Below, piece by piece: positions 16,162 through 25,814 of a DNA stretch of 50,303 nucleotides; position 1 is the stretch's first letter; each line of letters opens with the position of its first letter. The notes under the pieces are model-generated. The model was not told the DNA's origin. It did no database searches and saw only the letters and a list, made by a program, of their open reading frames with translations. A program made the position numbers and the translations under genes. The DNA is taken from positions 1 through 50,303 of the forward strand of contig CALWNT010000100.1 in assembly GCA_944382885.1 (NCBI GenBank), read 5' to 3'. Origin of the DNA: an uncultured Clostridia bacterium. Its GTDB lineage: Bacteria > Bacillota > Clostridia > Oscillospirales > Ruminococcaceae.

Positions 16162-19152
16162 ATGAAAGCTTACCCAAGACAGATACCCAAGGGTTCCCTC
16201 CCCGGTTATGAGACGCAAAAGCCCCTCTGGGAGCGTTTTGCTTCCCCAGAAGAAGCAGACCGTCCCAGAATCCGCTGGTGGGTTCCCTCCTCTTATCTGA
16301 GTAAAGAGGGGATCGAATTTGACATCAAATCCATGAAAGAAGCGGGATTTAGCGGCGCCGAGGTGGTCCCCATGCCCCGGTATGATATCCCCGGCCACAA
16401 AACGGTGGACTGGGGCACCGATCGCTGGAAGCAGATGAGCCTTTTTATGCTGGAGATGGCGGAAAAATATAACTTTACCATCGATTTTACCATGAGCCCC
16501 TGCTGGCCTCTGGCGCTTCCCAATATTACCGATCCTTCCGATCCGAAACAAGGTGCCCAGGTGGAGCTAAACGGGGCGTTTCTGGACGGCATTACCCGGT
16601 GGAATCCCTATCGGGGACAGGTGCCAGTATCCAGGGAAGCGGTGGAAAACGCCGCCTCTGTCAAAACCTATCCCCGCCTTGTAGCGGTAACCTGCGCGAA
16701 ATATTTGGAAAAAGAACGCCGCATTTTGGACTATGCCTCCGCCCGAAGTTTAACACTGGGGGAAGAGGTAATCCCCTCTCCGGTTTCCCCTCTTTTCTGG
16801 GAGGTTGACTTTGTTCCGGAGGATGAGGGAGAATACGTTTTATTCGGCTGGTGGGAGCATCCTTCCGGAGAGCGCACCTGCGGCAATCTTCAGTTAGACC
16901 ATTATGGGAAATACGGCGCAGAAGCTTTGATCCGGTACTGGGAAGAAGAACTTCTCCCCAGCTATGGAAGTCATTTTTCCAAAGTCGTCGCCATGTTTAT
17001 CGATTCCCTGGAGTACCGCACCCATTTAGACTGGACTTGGGACGGCTTAAAAGAATTCCAAAAACAAAACGGTTACGACCTGGCGCCCTTTCTCCCCGCT
17101 CTCTACGATTCAGACAACACCTTCGGAAACTTTGTCGAATATGCTCATCCTGATTTCCAATTTGATCTCCACAGCCAGGAAATCTACCGCGACTACTGCG
17201 AATTTATGACCAGGCTGTATATCGAAAACCATCTAAAGCCCCTCACCGCTTTCTGCGAAAAACACGGAATCGCCATGCGCTACCAGACCGCCTACGGAGA
17301 GGGACTGGAACTGCTGCAAACCGCTATGCATGTCTCCATCCCCGAAACAGAAACCCTCTACGGCGGGGATATTCTGGATTTTTACCGCATTCAGTCCGGC
17401 GCCATGCATCTTTCTGGAAAAAAGATCTACTCTATCGAGGCATCCGCTGAAATGAACGGCCGTTCCAATGGAAAATTAAACTCCGGGAATTATCAGCAGA
17501 CCTGGAAAAATCAGCTCTGGCATCTTCAGCGGGCCATGGCCTGCTGCGTCAATCAGGCAGTCTTTCACGGCTATTCCTACGAAGGGCGTTACGATGGAGA
17601 GGGGAACCAAAACGGATTTCTTCCCGGTGTACACTGGCCGGGCTATACCACCATGCGCTACAGCGAATTTTCCAATAACTGGGGCCCTGCCCAGCCAAAC
17701 TGGATACACGCCCGTCTTTATACTGATTTTCTGGCCAGAAACCAGATGGTTTTGCGGGAGGGCAGTGCAAAAATAGATTTGGCAATTTACCATCACTGCT
17801 ATGAAGAAACCATCGACTTCAACGGCGCCCAAAAGCTCTATGACGACGGTGGCTTATTGGAACAATCCGGCTATAGCTACGACTTTATCGGCCCCGCGTC
17901 TTTCGCTTTGGATTCGGTCTTTGTCACCGACCGTCAGCTTGCCAAAGAGCAGGCCGGCTATCAGGCGCTGATCTTCGACCATGTGGGGGATCTGCCTACT
18001 AAGGCCGCCAAGGATCTCCTCTCTTTCGCTAAAGACGGGCTTCCCCTTATTTTTGTGGGAACTTATCCCACAAAGCCGTCTTTCCATCTGGAAAGCGAGA
18101 TCACTTCTTTGATCCAGGAACTAAAAGCACTTCCCAACGTCAGGCTGGTAGAAAATCGGCTGGAAGTAAAAGCGGCATTAGAAGAATTGGAGGTGTTCCC
18201 CAGAGCCAGATATCGGGAGCGAGCCAATCTCCTCACCACCTGCCGCCATACGGAGGAAGGAGATTATTACTACTTTTATCACTATGGAAATGTGGATACC
18301 TTCCCTCAGGCGGAACAAATGGGGCGGATCGATACGGAGGTCACCCTCCGTGGAGAAGGCGTACCCTATCTGTTTGACGCCTGGTCTGGGAAAATTGTCC
18401 CGATCCTCTCCTACCGCACTTCCTCTCAGAAGGGAGAGCGTTGTGTAACCGTCCCCCTGTCTTTAGACCGGAACGACAGCTGTATGATTGCATTACTCCG
18501 AAATCAAGAAGAAATCCGCCATCGAAAAGAGTGTTCTTTCTGCTGTGAAATTGGCCCTCACAAAACGCTTCTGTTAAAATCCCGAACCGGACATCCGGAG
18601 ACTGTCTCCCTCTCTGACGGCACCAAACAAGACGTTCATTTCCCTGCCCTTCCGCCGGAACGCCGTCTTTCTGACTGGAACCTGTCTCTGGAATGCTGGA
18701 GCGACAGCCCCATTCCTTCTGAAAGTGTGAAAACCCTTCGCCAGATCAGCCATCTTCCTCGTCTCCTCCCCTGGAAAGAGCTTCCCGGCTGTTCTGCCGC
18801 CGCAGGAATCGGGACTTATGAAACGACTTTTGATTTAGATTCCGGGTGGGAAGAGCAGATCGGTTATGAGCTGCAAATCGGCAATGTCTGCGACAGCTTT
18901 AGCTTGGAAATCAACGGGATATCTGTTGCGCCAAATCAATGCAGCAGAACCATCGATATCGGTCCCTATCTCCACAAAGGACAAAACCGGCTGAAGATTA
19001 CCGTAGCCTCTACCCTTTTAAACGCTCTCTTAGATTACGCCAAACGCCATCCCTATTATGACGAACAGGGCCGCCCGGAAAGACGGCAGCCCGAAGCCTA
19101 CGGTCTATTGGAGGATATCTTTTTAGTGCCGTATAGTTATGCTGTTTTGTAG
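16162..19152 (+). CDS. Large cytoplasmic glycoside hydrolase, GH106-like (alpha-L-rhamnosidase-type)
   Basis: 996 aa, no signal peptide, hence intracellular. The N-terminus RPRIRWWVPSSYLSKEGIEF, followed by DIKSMKEAGFSG (residues about 33-65), matches the opening of GH106-like proteins (RPRVWWHW... with strand-helix units of a TIM barrel). Middle parts rich in Trp, Tyr, Glu and His (e.g. FIDSLEYRTHLDWTWDG, AYGEGLELLQTAM, SIEASAEMNGRSNG) fit a sugar-binding cleft. The last ~120 residues form a beta-sandwich with YELQIGNVCDSFSLEINGI, like the galactose-binding domain in this group. Start ATG 16162 has CGGAGTGA upstream. With the MFS gene it would import and then cleave a glycoside, perhaps from pectin or host glycans. 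Family assignment moderate; substrate unknown. Confidence 0.72.
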   Translation: MKAYPRQIPKGSLPGYETQKPLWERFASPEEADRPRIRWWVPSSYLSKEGIEFDIKSMKEAGFSGAEVVPMPRYDIPGHKTVDWGTDRWKQMSLFMLEMAEKYNFTIDFTMSPCWPLALPNITDPSDPKQGAQVELNGAFLDGITRWNPYRGQVPVSREAVENAASVKTYPRLVAVTCAKYLEKERRILDYASARSLTLGEEVIPSPVSPLFWEVDFVPEDEGEYVLFGWWEHPSGERTCGNLQLDHYGKYGAEALIRYWEEELLPSYGSHFSKVVAMFIDSLEYRTHLDWTWDGLKEFQKQNGYDLAPFLPALYDSDNTFGNFVEYAHPDFQFDLHSQEIYRDYCEFMTRLYIENHLKPLTAFCEKHGIAMRYQTAYGEGLELLQTAMHVSIPETETLYGGDILDFYRIQSGAMHLSGKKIYSIEASAEMNGRSNGKLNSGNYQQTWKNQLWHLQRAMACCVNQAVFHGYSYEGRYDGEGNQNGFLPGVHWPGYTTMRYSEFSNNWGPAQPNWIHARLYTDFLARNQMVLREGSAKIDLAIYHHCYEETIDFNGAQKLYDDGGLLEQSGYSYDFIGPASFALDSVFVTDRQLAKEQAGYQALIFDHVGDLPTKAAKDLLSFAKDGLPLIFVGTYPTKPSFHLESEITSLIQELKALPNVRLVENRLEVKAALEELEVFPRARYRERANLLTTCRHTEEGDYYYFYHYGNVDTFPQAEQMGRIDTEVTLRGEGVPYLFDAWSGKIVPILSYRTSSQKGERCVTVPLSLDRNDSCMIALLRNQEEIRHRKECSFCCEIGPHKTLLLKSRTGHPETVSLSDGTKQDVHFPALPPERRLSDWNLSLECWSDSPIPSESVKTLRQISHLPRLLPWKELPGCSAAAGIGTYETTFDLDSGWEEQIGYELQIGNVCDSFSLEINGISVAPNQCSRTIDIGPYLHKGQNRLKITVASTLLNALLDYAKRHPYYDEQGRPERRQPEAYGLLEDIFLVPYSYAVL

Positions 19153-19168
19153 GAAGGTCATTTCCGCA

Positions 19169-19518
19169 AAACAGAAATTTATCTTCTGTGTGGGGGTGCC
19201 GACCCCCACGCCCTGGCCAACCTTTGTTCGCCCAAAGGTTGGATAAAGGGCGCCGCTCAGTCGCCGCGGGGGCTTTGGTACGGGTCTAACAAGTGTTCTT
19301 CTAACCACGCTAATAAGAAAAAATTTAGTTTATCACTCGGGCTGGAGGGCGTTTTGGCAGAAGCCGATATTTTCCGTTGTACTCCTTTAGGAGTCAACTT
19401 TTAAAATTTACACCAAGCCTTCACGGCGTTTGAGTGAAGCGTTTTGTGTCCTTTGGCGCTCACCAAAGGACATCGGGGCGCCGGGGTGAAACGCCCGGCA
19501 AACAATAAATTTCTGTGT
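19169..19518 (+). repeat. MITE-like structured repeat, copy B
   Basis: Second full copy, 350 bp, in the same orientation as copy A. Ends: AAACAGAAATTTATC (19169-19183) and AATAAATTTCTGTGT (19504-19518); ACAGAAATTTAT and ATAAATTTCTGT form a perfect 12-bp terminal inverted repeat. Inside: GTGGGGGT/ACCCCCAC (19190-19209, perfect), CCAACCTTT/AAAGGTTGG, ACTCCT/AGGAGT, CTTCAC/GTGAAG and GTCCTTTGG/CCAAAGGAC hairpins. No plausible coding frame. It starts 16 bp after the glycosidase stop codon. Confidence 0.65.
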
Positions 19519-19523
19519 TATCA

Positions 19524-19560
19524 AGAAAGCCCTCTTATTTTAAAAATAAGAGGGCTTTCT
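19524..19560. terminator. Bidirectional terminator between repeat B and the HAD gene
   Basis: 15-bp perfect stem AGAAAGCCCTCTTAT/ATAAGAGGGCTTTCT around an AT loop, followed by TTTTG. It lies 10 bp from the HAD stop codon on the minus strand. Confidence 0.88.
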
Positions 19561-19569
19561 TTTGAATTT

Positions 19570-20373
19570 TTATTCTCGATTTAAAACAAATTTTTGAATC
19601 ATCCTCATCACACCGTTTTCAGTATTTCTGGGCGCAAGGAATTTTCCGTACTGCTTCATTTTTTCCTCCGCGTTTTCCATCACAAAGCTATATTCCGCCT
19701 GCTGCAGCATTTCCACATCATTGTAGAAATCTCCGAACGCCATGGTTTCTTCTCGGGTAATTCCCAATTTTTCCTGTAAAAACGCCACTGCCGTTCCTTT
19801 GCTGACGCCTTTGAGCATAATGTCCACCCAATAAGGCCCTGACACCACCACATTGCAGCGCTCGCCAAACACACGCTCCAATACCGGATAGCAGTGTTCC
19901 GCCCCTCCCCGAGGATCAAAAATCGCAAACTTCAAAACCTCGTCTTGGATGGAGGCAAAATCCCTTAGTTGTTCCAAAACGCACTCCTGATTATAATAAG
20001 ATCTCAGTGCTCCCTCGTGTTTTTGGGGACACGGCGTATGATAAGCAGACTTTTTGCCGCACAGTACCGGAATAATTTCCTCAATCGAGTCGCAGGTCTT
20101 GATGACTTCCATCGTTAGTTCCCGGGAAAAAGTACGGCTGTATTGAATTTGATCCTCTTTTATTAGAATACTGCCGTTATCACAGATAAAATAAATGTCT
20201 TTGAGATAATCCGCGAAATCCTGCCGAAGAATGGGATAAGACCTTCCGCTTCCCACCGCAAACTGTACGCCCCGTTCCTTTAACCTTTGAAGGATTTGGG
20301 GAAATTCTTCCGGAAGTCTTTTCTTTTCGTCCAACAATGTCCCGTCCATATCGGTTATAATGAGTTTGATCAT
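19570..20373 (-). CDS. HAD-superfamily phosphatase, Cof type
   Basis: 267 aa. All HAD motifs are visible: I, DMDGTLLDE (nucleophile Asp8, Asp10); II, AVGSGRSYP; III, the lysine of SKGTAVAF; IV, AFGDFYNDVEML. A C2-type cap sits between motifs II and III. Such proteins dephosphorylate sugar phosphates, nucleotides or flavin precursors. Start ATG 20373 has AAAGGAA 8 bases upstream. Single gene, minus strand, between the carbohydrate region and guaB. Confidence 0.93.
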   Translation of the reverse strand: MIKLIITDMDGTLLDEKKRLPEEFPQILQRLKERGVQFAVGSGRSYPILRQDFADYLKDIYFICDNGSILIKEDQIQYSRTFSRELTMEVIKTCDSIEEIIPVLCGKKSAYHTPCPQKHEGALRSYYNQECVLEQLRDFASIQDEVLKFAIFDPRGGAEHCYPVLERVFGERCNVVVSGPYWVDIMLKGVSKGTAVAFLQEKLGITREETMAFGDFYNDVEMLQQAEYSFVMENAEEKMKQYGKFLAPRNTENGVMRMIQKFVLNRE

Positions 20374-20452
20374 CGCAGTATTCCTTTCTGAGTGAATTAG
20401 CTGGGCATGAGCGGCACCTGTTTTAGGCCGCCGGCCTTTTTGACAACAAAAA

Positions 20453-20474
20453 GTGCCGCTGATAACAGCGGCAC
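20453..20474 (-). terminator. Terminator of guaB
   Basis: GTGCCGCTG/CAGCGGCAC stem with 4-nt loop, followed on the minus strand by TTTTTGTTG. Confidence 0.9.
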
Positions 20475-20484
20475 CCCATAAGCA

Positions 20485-22059
<1,575 letters not shown>

Positions 22060-22160
22060 GAGAATAAGCTGATAATTTATTTTACAAATTACCCCGCTTT
22101 TTGTCGCATCCTACAAAATATTCACGAATTTTTCTCTTTGATTTCGTCTGATAAATCAAT

Positions 22161-22189
22161 AAAGGGGGAAAACGATTCTTTCCCCCTTT
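22161..22189 (-). terminator. Putative terminator of parAB
   Basis: AAAGGGGGAA/TTCCCCCTTT, 10-bp stem with 9-nt loop, directly after parB. The T-run after it on the minus strand is weak. Confidence 0.65.
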
Positions 22190-22191
22190 TC

Positions 22192-23052
22192 TTATCCCTT
22201 TGCCAATTGCTCCAGCCGGCCTGCCAGCTCTTTTAAGTCTTCTTTTCCATAAAATTCAATGGTAATGCTGCCTTTTTTTCGCTGAGCCTGTACCTTTACT
22301 TTCCGTCCTAATTCTGATGACAAAGCCAGCTCCATCTCTTCGTAAAAGCTGTCCCCTTTTGGGAACACCCGCTTTTCTTTCTTGGGATTTTCTTCCGATT
22401 TTGCCAGTTTTTCAATCTCCCGTACAGTCATTCCCTTTTGCATGACTCTCTGTGCCGTTTCTTCCATCAGCTTTTCGTCATTTAAAGAAAGGATTGCACG
22501 GGCATGTCCGGCGGATAAATCCCCGTTTTGGACATGGTTCCTCACCGATTGAGGCAGATTTAATAACCGCAGGGCGTTTGCAACTGCCGGTCTGGATTTT
22601 CCCACGCTTTTTGACACGGTTTCCTGGGTAAAACCGTATTGCTCCATTAGTTCCTGATAGCCCAGCGCTTCTTCAATGGGATTCAGATCTTCCCGCTGAA
22701 GGTTTTCAATCAGCGCAACTTCCATCGCTTCCTGGTCCGAAAAGTCCCGAATAATCGCCGGAAGTTCAGTCAGTCCAGCCATTCTGCTGGCCCGATACCG
22801 CCGTTCTCCCGCCACGATCTGATAGCCTCCGGAGGTCAGCGGACGAAGAATCAGCGGCTGTATCACCCCATGTTCCCGGATGGAATCTGCAAGCTGTTCC
22901 AATGCCGCCAAATCGAATTCTTTTCTCGGCTGATCTTTATTTGGGCTGATTTCACTGATCTTAATCATTTCCTGTCCATTTTCGCTGACAGAGGAGCTAT
23001 TATCTTCAAACAAGGCTTCCAACCCTTTTCCCAACCCTGATTTTCTGGCCAT
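22192..23052 (-). CDS. parB: Chromosome-partitioning protein ParB (Spo0J)
   Basis: CTP-dependent clamp that loads at parS and spreads along DNA to organise the origin. N-terminal ARKSGLGKGLEALFED, CTPase/ParB core with NPDK-like PNKDQPRKEF and GERRYRASRMAG (CTP-binding box), ENLQREDLNPIEEA, and a helix-turn-helix (FTQETVSKSVGKSRPAVANALRLL). Start ATG 23052 with AAAGGAGAG upstream gives 286 aa. It follows parA by 13 bp in one operon. Two perfect parS sites lie within 3.2 kb. Confidence 0.97.
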   Translation of the reverse strand: MARKSGLGKGLEALFEDNSSSVSENGQEMIKISEISPNKDQPRKEFDLAALEQLADSIREHGVIQPLILRPLTSGGYQIVAGERRYRASRMAGLTELPAIIRDFSDQEAMEVALIENLQREDLNPIEEALGYQELMEQYGFTQETVSKSVGKSRPAVANALRLLNLPQSVRNHVQNGDLSAGHARAILSLNDEKLMEETAQRVMQKGMTVREIEKLAKSEENPKKEKRVFPKGDSFYEEMELALSSELGRKVKVQAQRKKGSITIEFYGKEDLKELAGRLEQLAKG

Positions 23053-23065
23053 TTCTTTCTCTCCT

Positions 23066-23830
23066 TTATTTGTTCTTCTTGATAATTTCTTTTGACAGAT
23101 CCATGTAAGCCTTGGTACCCTTTGATCCTTTGTCATAGTACATCACAGGCTCTCCAAAGCTGGGGGCTTCTGAAAGCCGCACATTTCTCGGAATGACCGT
23201 TTTATAGACCTTATTGGGGAAAAACTTTTTCACTTCGGATACTACCTGCATGGTCAGATTCAGCCTGCCGTCAAACATGGTCAGAAGTACCCCTTCTACA
23301 TCTAACGAAGGATTGTACTTTTTCTTCACCTGACGCACAGTCGCCATCAGTTGGGAAAGCCCTTCCAAAGCATAATATTCGCATTGAATCGGAATCAACA
23401 CTGTATCGCAGGCAGTTAAGGCGTTTAAGGTTACCAGTCCCAAGGAAGGCGGACAGTCGATAATGATAAAATCATATGCTTCTTTCAGCCCCACAATCCC
23501 CCGCTTTAAAATATTGATCCGGTCCTCCATATCCACCATTTCAATTTCCGCACCAGCCAGTTCCATATTGGCGGGAATCAGATCCAATTTTTTAAAGTCC
23601 GTCTTTACAATGATTTCTTCTGCTTTCATCTCCTCGATCATCAGATGATAGGAGGAATGTTCGATTTTCTTTTTGTTAAAACCCAATCCACTTGTGGCAT
23701 TCCCTTGAGGATCGATATCAATAAGCAGCGTTTTTTTCTTCAAATGGCCCAGACAGGCCGCAATATTCACTGCTGAAGTTGTTTTCCCTACTCCGCCTTT
23801 TTGATTGGCGATTGCAATAATTTTACCCAT
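23066..23830 (-). CDS. parA: Chromosome-partitioning ATPase ParA (Soj)
   Basis: 254-aa deviant Walker ATPase that partners ParB in origin segregation and regulates DnaA. MGKIIAIANQKGGVGKTTSAVN is the deviant Walker A motif with both lysines. IDIDPQGNATSG (A' box) and DFIIIDCPPSLGLVTLNAL (Walker B) follow. Short N-terminus, so chromosomal rather than plasmid type. First gene of parA-parB, with parS and a terminator immediately upstream. Confidence 0.97.
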   Translation of the reverse strand: MGKIIAIANQKGGVGKTTSAVNIAACLGHLKKKTLLIDIDPQGNATSGLGFNKKKIEHSSYHLMIEEMKAEEIIVKTDFKKLDLIPANMELAGAEIEMVDMEDRINILKRGIVGLKEAYDFIIIDCPPSLGLVTLNALTACDTVLIPIQCEYYALEGLSQLMATVRQVKKKYNPSLDVEGVLLTMFDGRLNLTMQVVSEVKKFFPNKVYKTVIPRNVRLSEAPSFGEPVMYYDKGSKGTKAYMDLSKEIIKKNK

Positions 23831-23926
23831 TCTTTTCCTTTCCCGATTCTCCTAATTTTTTGGATTGATCTGAGCGTTCTCTTAAAAGCTCGCTTTTTCC
23901 AGTCTTAAATTGTCCCTGTTATTGTT

Positions 23927-23935
23927 ATTATAACA
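23927..23935 (-). promoter_or_regulatory. Predicted parAB promoter (extended -10)
   Basis: Minus strand TGTTATAAT: a TG-extended TATAAT box. No good -35 box is seen. Confidence 0.45.
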
Positions 23936-23983
23936 TAATTTTTTTATTCTGTATTCTTTTCTCTTAAAATTTTTTAGAATTTT

Positions 23984-23999
23984 TGTTTCACGTGAAACA
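23984..23999. promoter_or_regulatory. parS centromere site 1
   Basis: TGTTTCACGTGAAACA, the exact 16-bp palindromic parS consensus of Bacillota. It lies between noc and parA and abuts the terminator hairpin at 24000-24030. Confidence 0.97.
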
Positions 24000-24030
24000 A
24001 AAGCTGCGCAGAAATTTTCTGCGCAGCTTT
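24000..24030 (-). terminator. Terminator between noc and parA
   Basis: 14-bp perfect stem AAAGCTGCGCAGAA/TTCTGCGCAGCTTT with 3-nt loop. On the minus strand TTTTGTTT follows, and this T-tract is the edge of parS. Confidence 0.85.
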
Positions 24031-24089
24031 CCATTCGCTAAGGAATTTTATTGAAACGTCCGGCAGGACTTTTCAAACATTGCTGATTG

Positions 24090-24899
24090 CTATTTGGTGG
24101 GGATTCTGACCGTATAAGTGATATACCCTTCCTCGTCCTTTCTTTCACTGGAGGCCGGAATACCAGCATCTTTCATCGCCTGAATCGCTTTATTGATGGT
24201 ATTGACAAAAAGGCGAACATCTCTAAGGATGGGAATTTTTCTCACCGTTTCTTTTTTGGCATTTCCCTCTAATACAGATTTGATATACTGCTCCATTTGA
24301 GCAACATTCCACTTCTTCTTTCCGGCTAAAAGAATCGCCTCTTTTCGCTGATCTTCCTGTTCCAACTTCAAAGCAGCCCGTGCATGGCGCTCTGTGAGTT
24401 GATTTTCTAAAATCAGCTGTTGCTCCTCCTCCGAAAGCTTTAACAATCGTATTTTATTTGCTACCGTAGACTGTGCCATTCCAAGTTTCGCGGCCACTTC
24501 TTCCTGGGTGACGTTCCATTCCATAATCAGCTTTTTCAGCGCGTTGGCCTGTTCAAAAATACTCAGATCTTCCCGATGAATATTTTCAATCAGGGCAAGT
24601 ACGGCCGATTCCCGTTCAGTTCTAGTTACTACAATACAGGGAACATGGGTATATCCCAGCATCCGGCAGGCACGCAGACGACGTTCTCCAGAAATCAGCT
24701 CATAATACCCTTTATAGTGTTTGCGTACCGTCAAAGGCTGCAGCAGCCCATTTTCCTGAATACTTTGTGCCAACAGTTTCAACTGTTCTTCCGCAAATTC
24801 CGTCCGAGGCTGGGACGGATTGGTCTGAATGGCGTTTATTTCAATTGATAAGACCTTATTAACCACTTTTTCCTTTTTCCCTACTGTTACAAATCCCAT
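24090..24899 (-). CDS. noc: Nucleoid occlusion protein Noc (ParB paralogue)
   Basis: ParB-like CTPase that binds its own sites and the membrane to block FtsZ over the nucleoid. Core: TNPSQPRTEF, SGERRLRACRMLGY, ENIHREDLSIFEQA, helix-turn-helix VTQEEVAAKLGMAQSTVANKIRLL. The C-terminus RDVRLFVNTINKAIQAMKDAG ... YTVRIPTK matches Noc of Bacillus rather than Spo0J. Start taken at ATG 24899 (GGGGAG 6 bases upstream), 269 aa; a GTG at 24944 would add 15 residues. The N-terminus should form the membrane-binding amphipathic helix; which start is used decides its sequence. Located between rsmG and parA, the Bacillota arrangement. Confidence 0.9.
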   Translation of the reverse strand: MGFVTVGKKEKVVNKVLSIEINAIQTNPSQPRTEFAEEQLKLLAQSIQENGLLQPLTVRKHYKGYYELISGERRLRACRMLGYTHVPCIVVTRTERESAVLALIENIHREDLSIFEQANALKKLIMEWNVTQEEVAAKLGMAQSTVANKIRLLKLSEEEQQLILENQLTERHARAALKLEQEDQRKEAILLAGKKKWNVAQMEQYIKSVLEGNAKKETVRKIPILRDVRLFVNTINKAIQAMKDAGIPASSERKDEEGYITYTVRIPTK

Positions 24900-25029
24900 A
24901 ATCTTCTCCCCGTATCGTCCCAGTTGTTTCTTTTCTCCTTCCACAGCTTTGCTTTCCGCTTTTTTCCAGCTGATTTTTTCTCTGGCAACGAAAGCCGTGT
25001 TTTTTCTTCTGCCTTAACTATAACATGAC

Positions 25030-25095
25030 AAAAGCGAAAAATCCAGATTTTTCCATCGACATCAACTTGGAAAATTCTCTGTCTTTTTCGCTTTT
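25030..25095 (-). terminator. Long stem-loop between rsmG and noc
   Basis: AAAAGCGAAAAA (25030-25041) and TTTTTCGCTTTT (25084-25095) are perfect 12-bp complements. A 42-nt interior contains a smaller TTTTCC/GGAAAA helix. It lies 6 bp after the rsmG stop and probably ends the mnmE-rsmG transcript. Confidence 0.5.
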
Positions 25096-25100
25096 CGATC

Positions 25101-25814
25101 TTATTTGATCGGTTGTTTTTTCATTTTAGCCGCCATACGGGGATATTTTGTCGGAGTTTGCGATATTTTTTGCATGATCACAATTCCCCGGCGATTTCCC
25201 TCCGGAAGTTCATATTTTTTCACTTCCACAATCTTTCCGCCCATTAACTTGATTGCCTTCTTTGCCTCTTCCAATTCCTGTTCAATATCGTATCCTTTCA
25301 AGGCGACAAAGTATCCGCCGGGCTTGACAAAAGGAAGACAATATTCCGACAGTTCTCTCAGATGCGCTACCGCCCGGGCAGTAGCACAGTCAAAGCGCTC
25401 CCGCAGTTCTGCCTTTTTTCCAGCCTCCTCCGCACGGGCATGGATACATCTGGTTTCCATTTCTAAATGTTCGGAAAGCCCGGACAAAAACTGCACCCGC
25501 TTATTCAAACTGTCCAACAGGGTCATCGAAAGATCCGGACGAAGAATTTTACAGGGAACGGAAGGAAATCCGGCCCCTGTTCCCACATCGATCACCGAAG
25601 CTCCCTCCGGCAGCGGTACCGCATCCAAAAATAAAAAACTGTCCAAAAAATGCTTAATGCAGATTTCTTTCGGATCTGTAATCGCCGTGAGGTTGATTTT
25701 TTCATTCCATTCCACCAGATAGGCGGCATATCGATCTAATAGGGATAGCTGTCTTTCCTCTAAAGAAAATCCATACTCCGCTGCAATTTCTTTTAAATAC
25801 TCTTTTGGAATCAC
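25101..25814 (-). CDS. rsmG: 16S rRNA (guanine527-N7)-methyltransferase RsmG
   Basis: Methylates G527 of 16S rRNA using S-adenosylmethionine. [27 protein letters not shown] near the N-terminus is the RsmG signature; [19 protein letters not shown] is the cofactor-binding motif I. GTG start at 25814, with GGGGAGGA upstream, overlaps the mnmG stop by 4 bp (GTGA), so translation is coupled. 237 aa, the usual size. Loss of this enzyme gives low-level streptomycin resistance in other bacteria. An upstream frame extension to 25868 lies inside mnmG and is not used. Confidence 0.96.
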   Translation of the reverse strand: MIPKEYLKEIAAEYGFSLEERQLSLLDRYAAYLVEWNEKINLTAITDPKEICIKHFLDSFLFLDAVPLPEGASVIDVGTGAGFPSVPCKILRPDLSMTLLDSLNKRVQFLSGLSEHLEMETRCIHARAEEAGKKAELRERFDCATARAVAHLRELSEYCLPFVKPGGYFVALKGYDIEQELEEAKKAIKLMGGKIVEVKKYELPEGNRRGIVIMQKISQTPTKYPRMAAKMKKQPIK

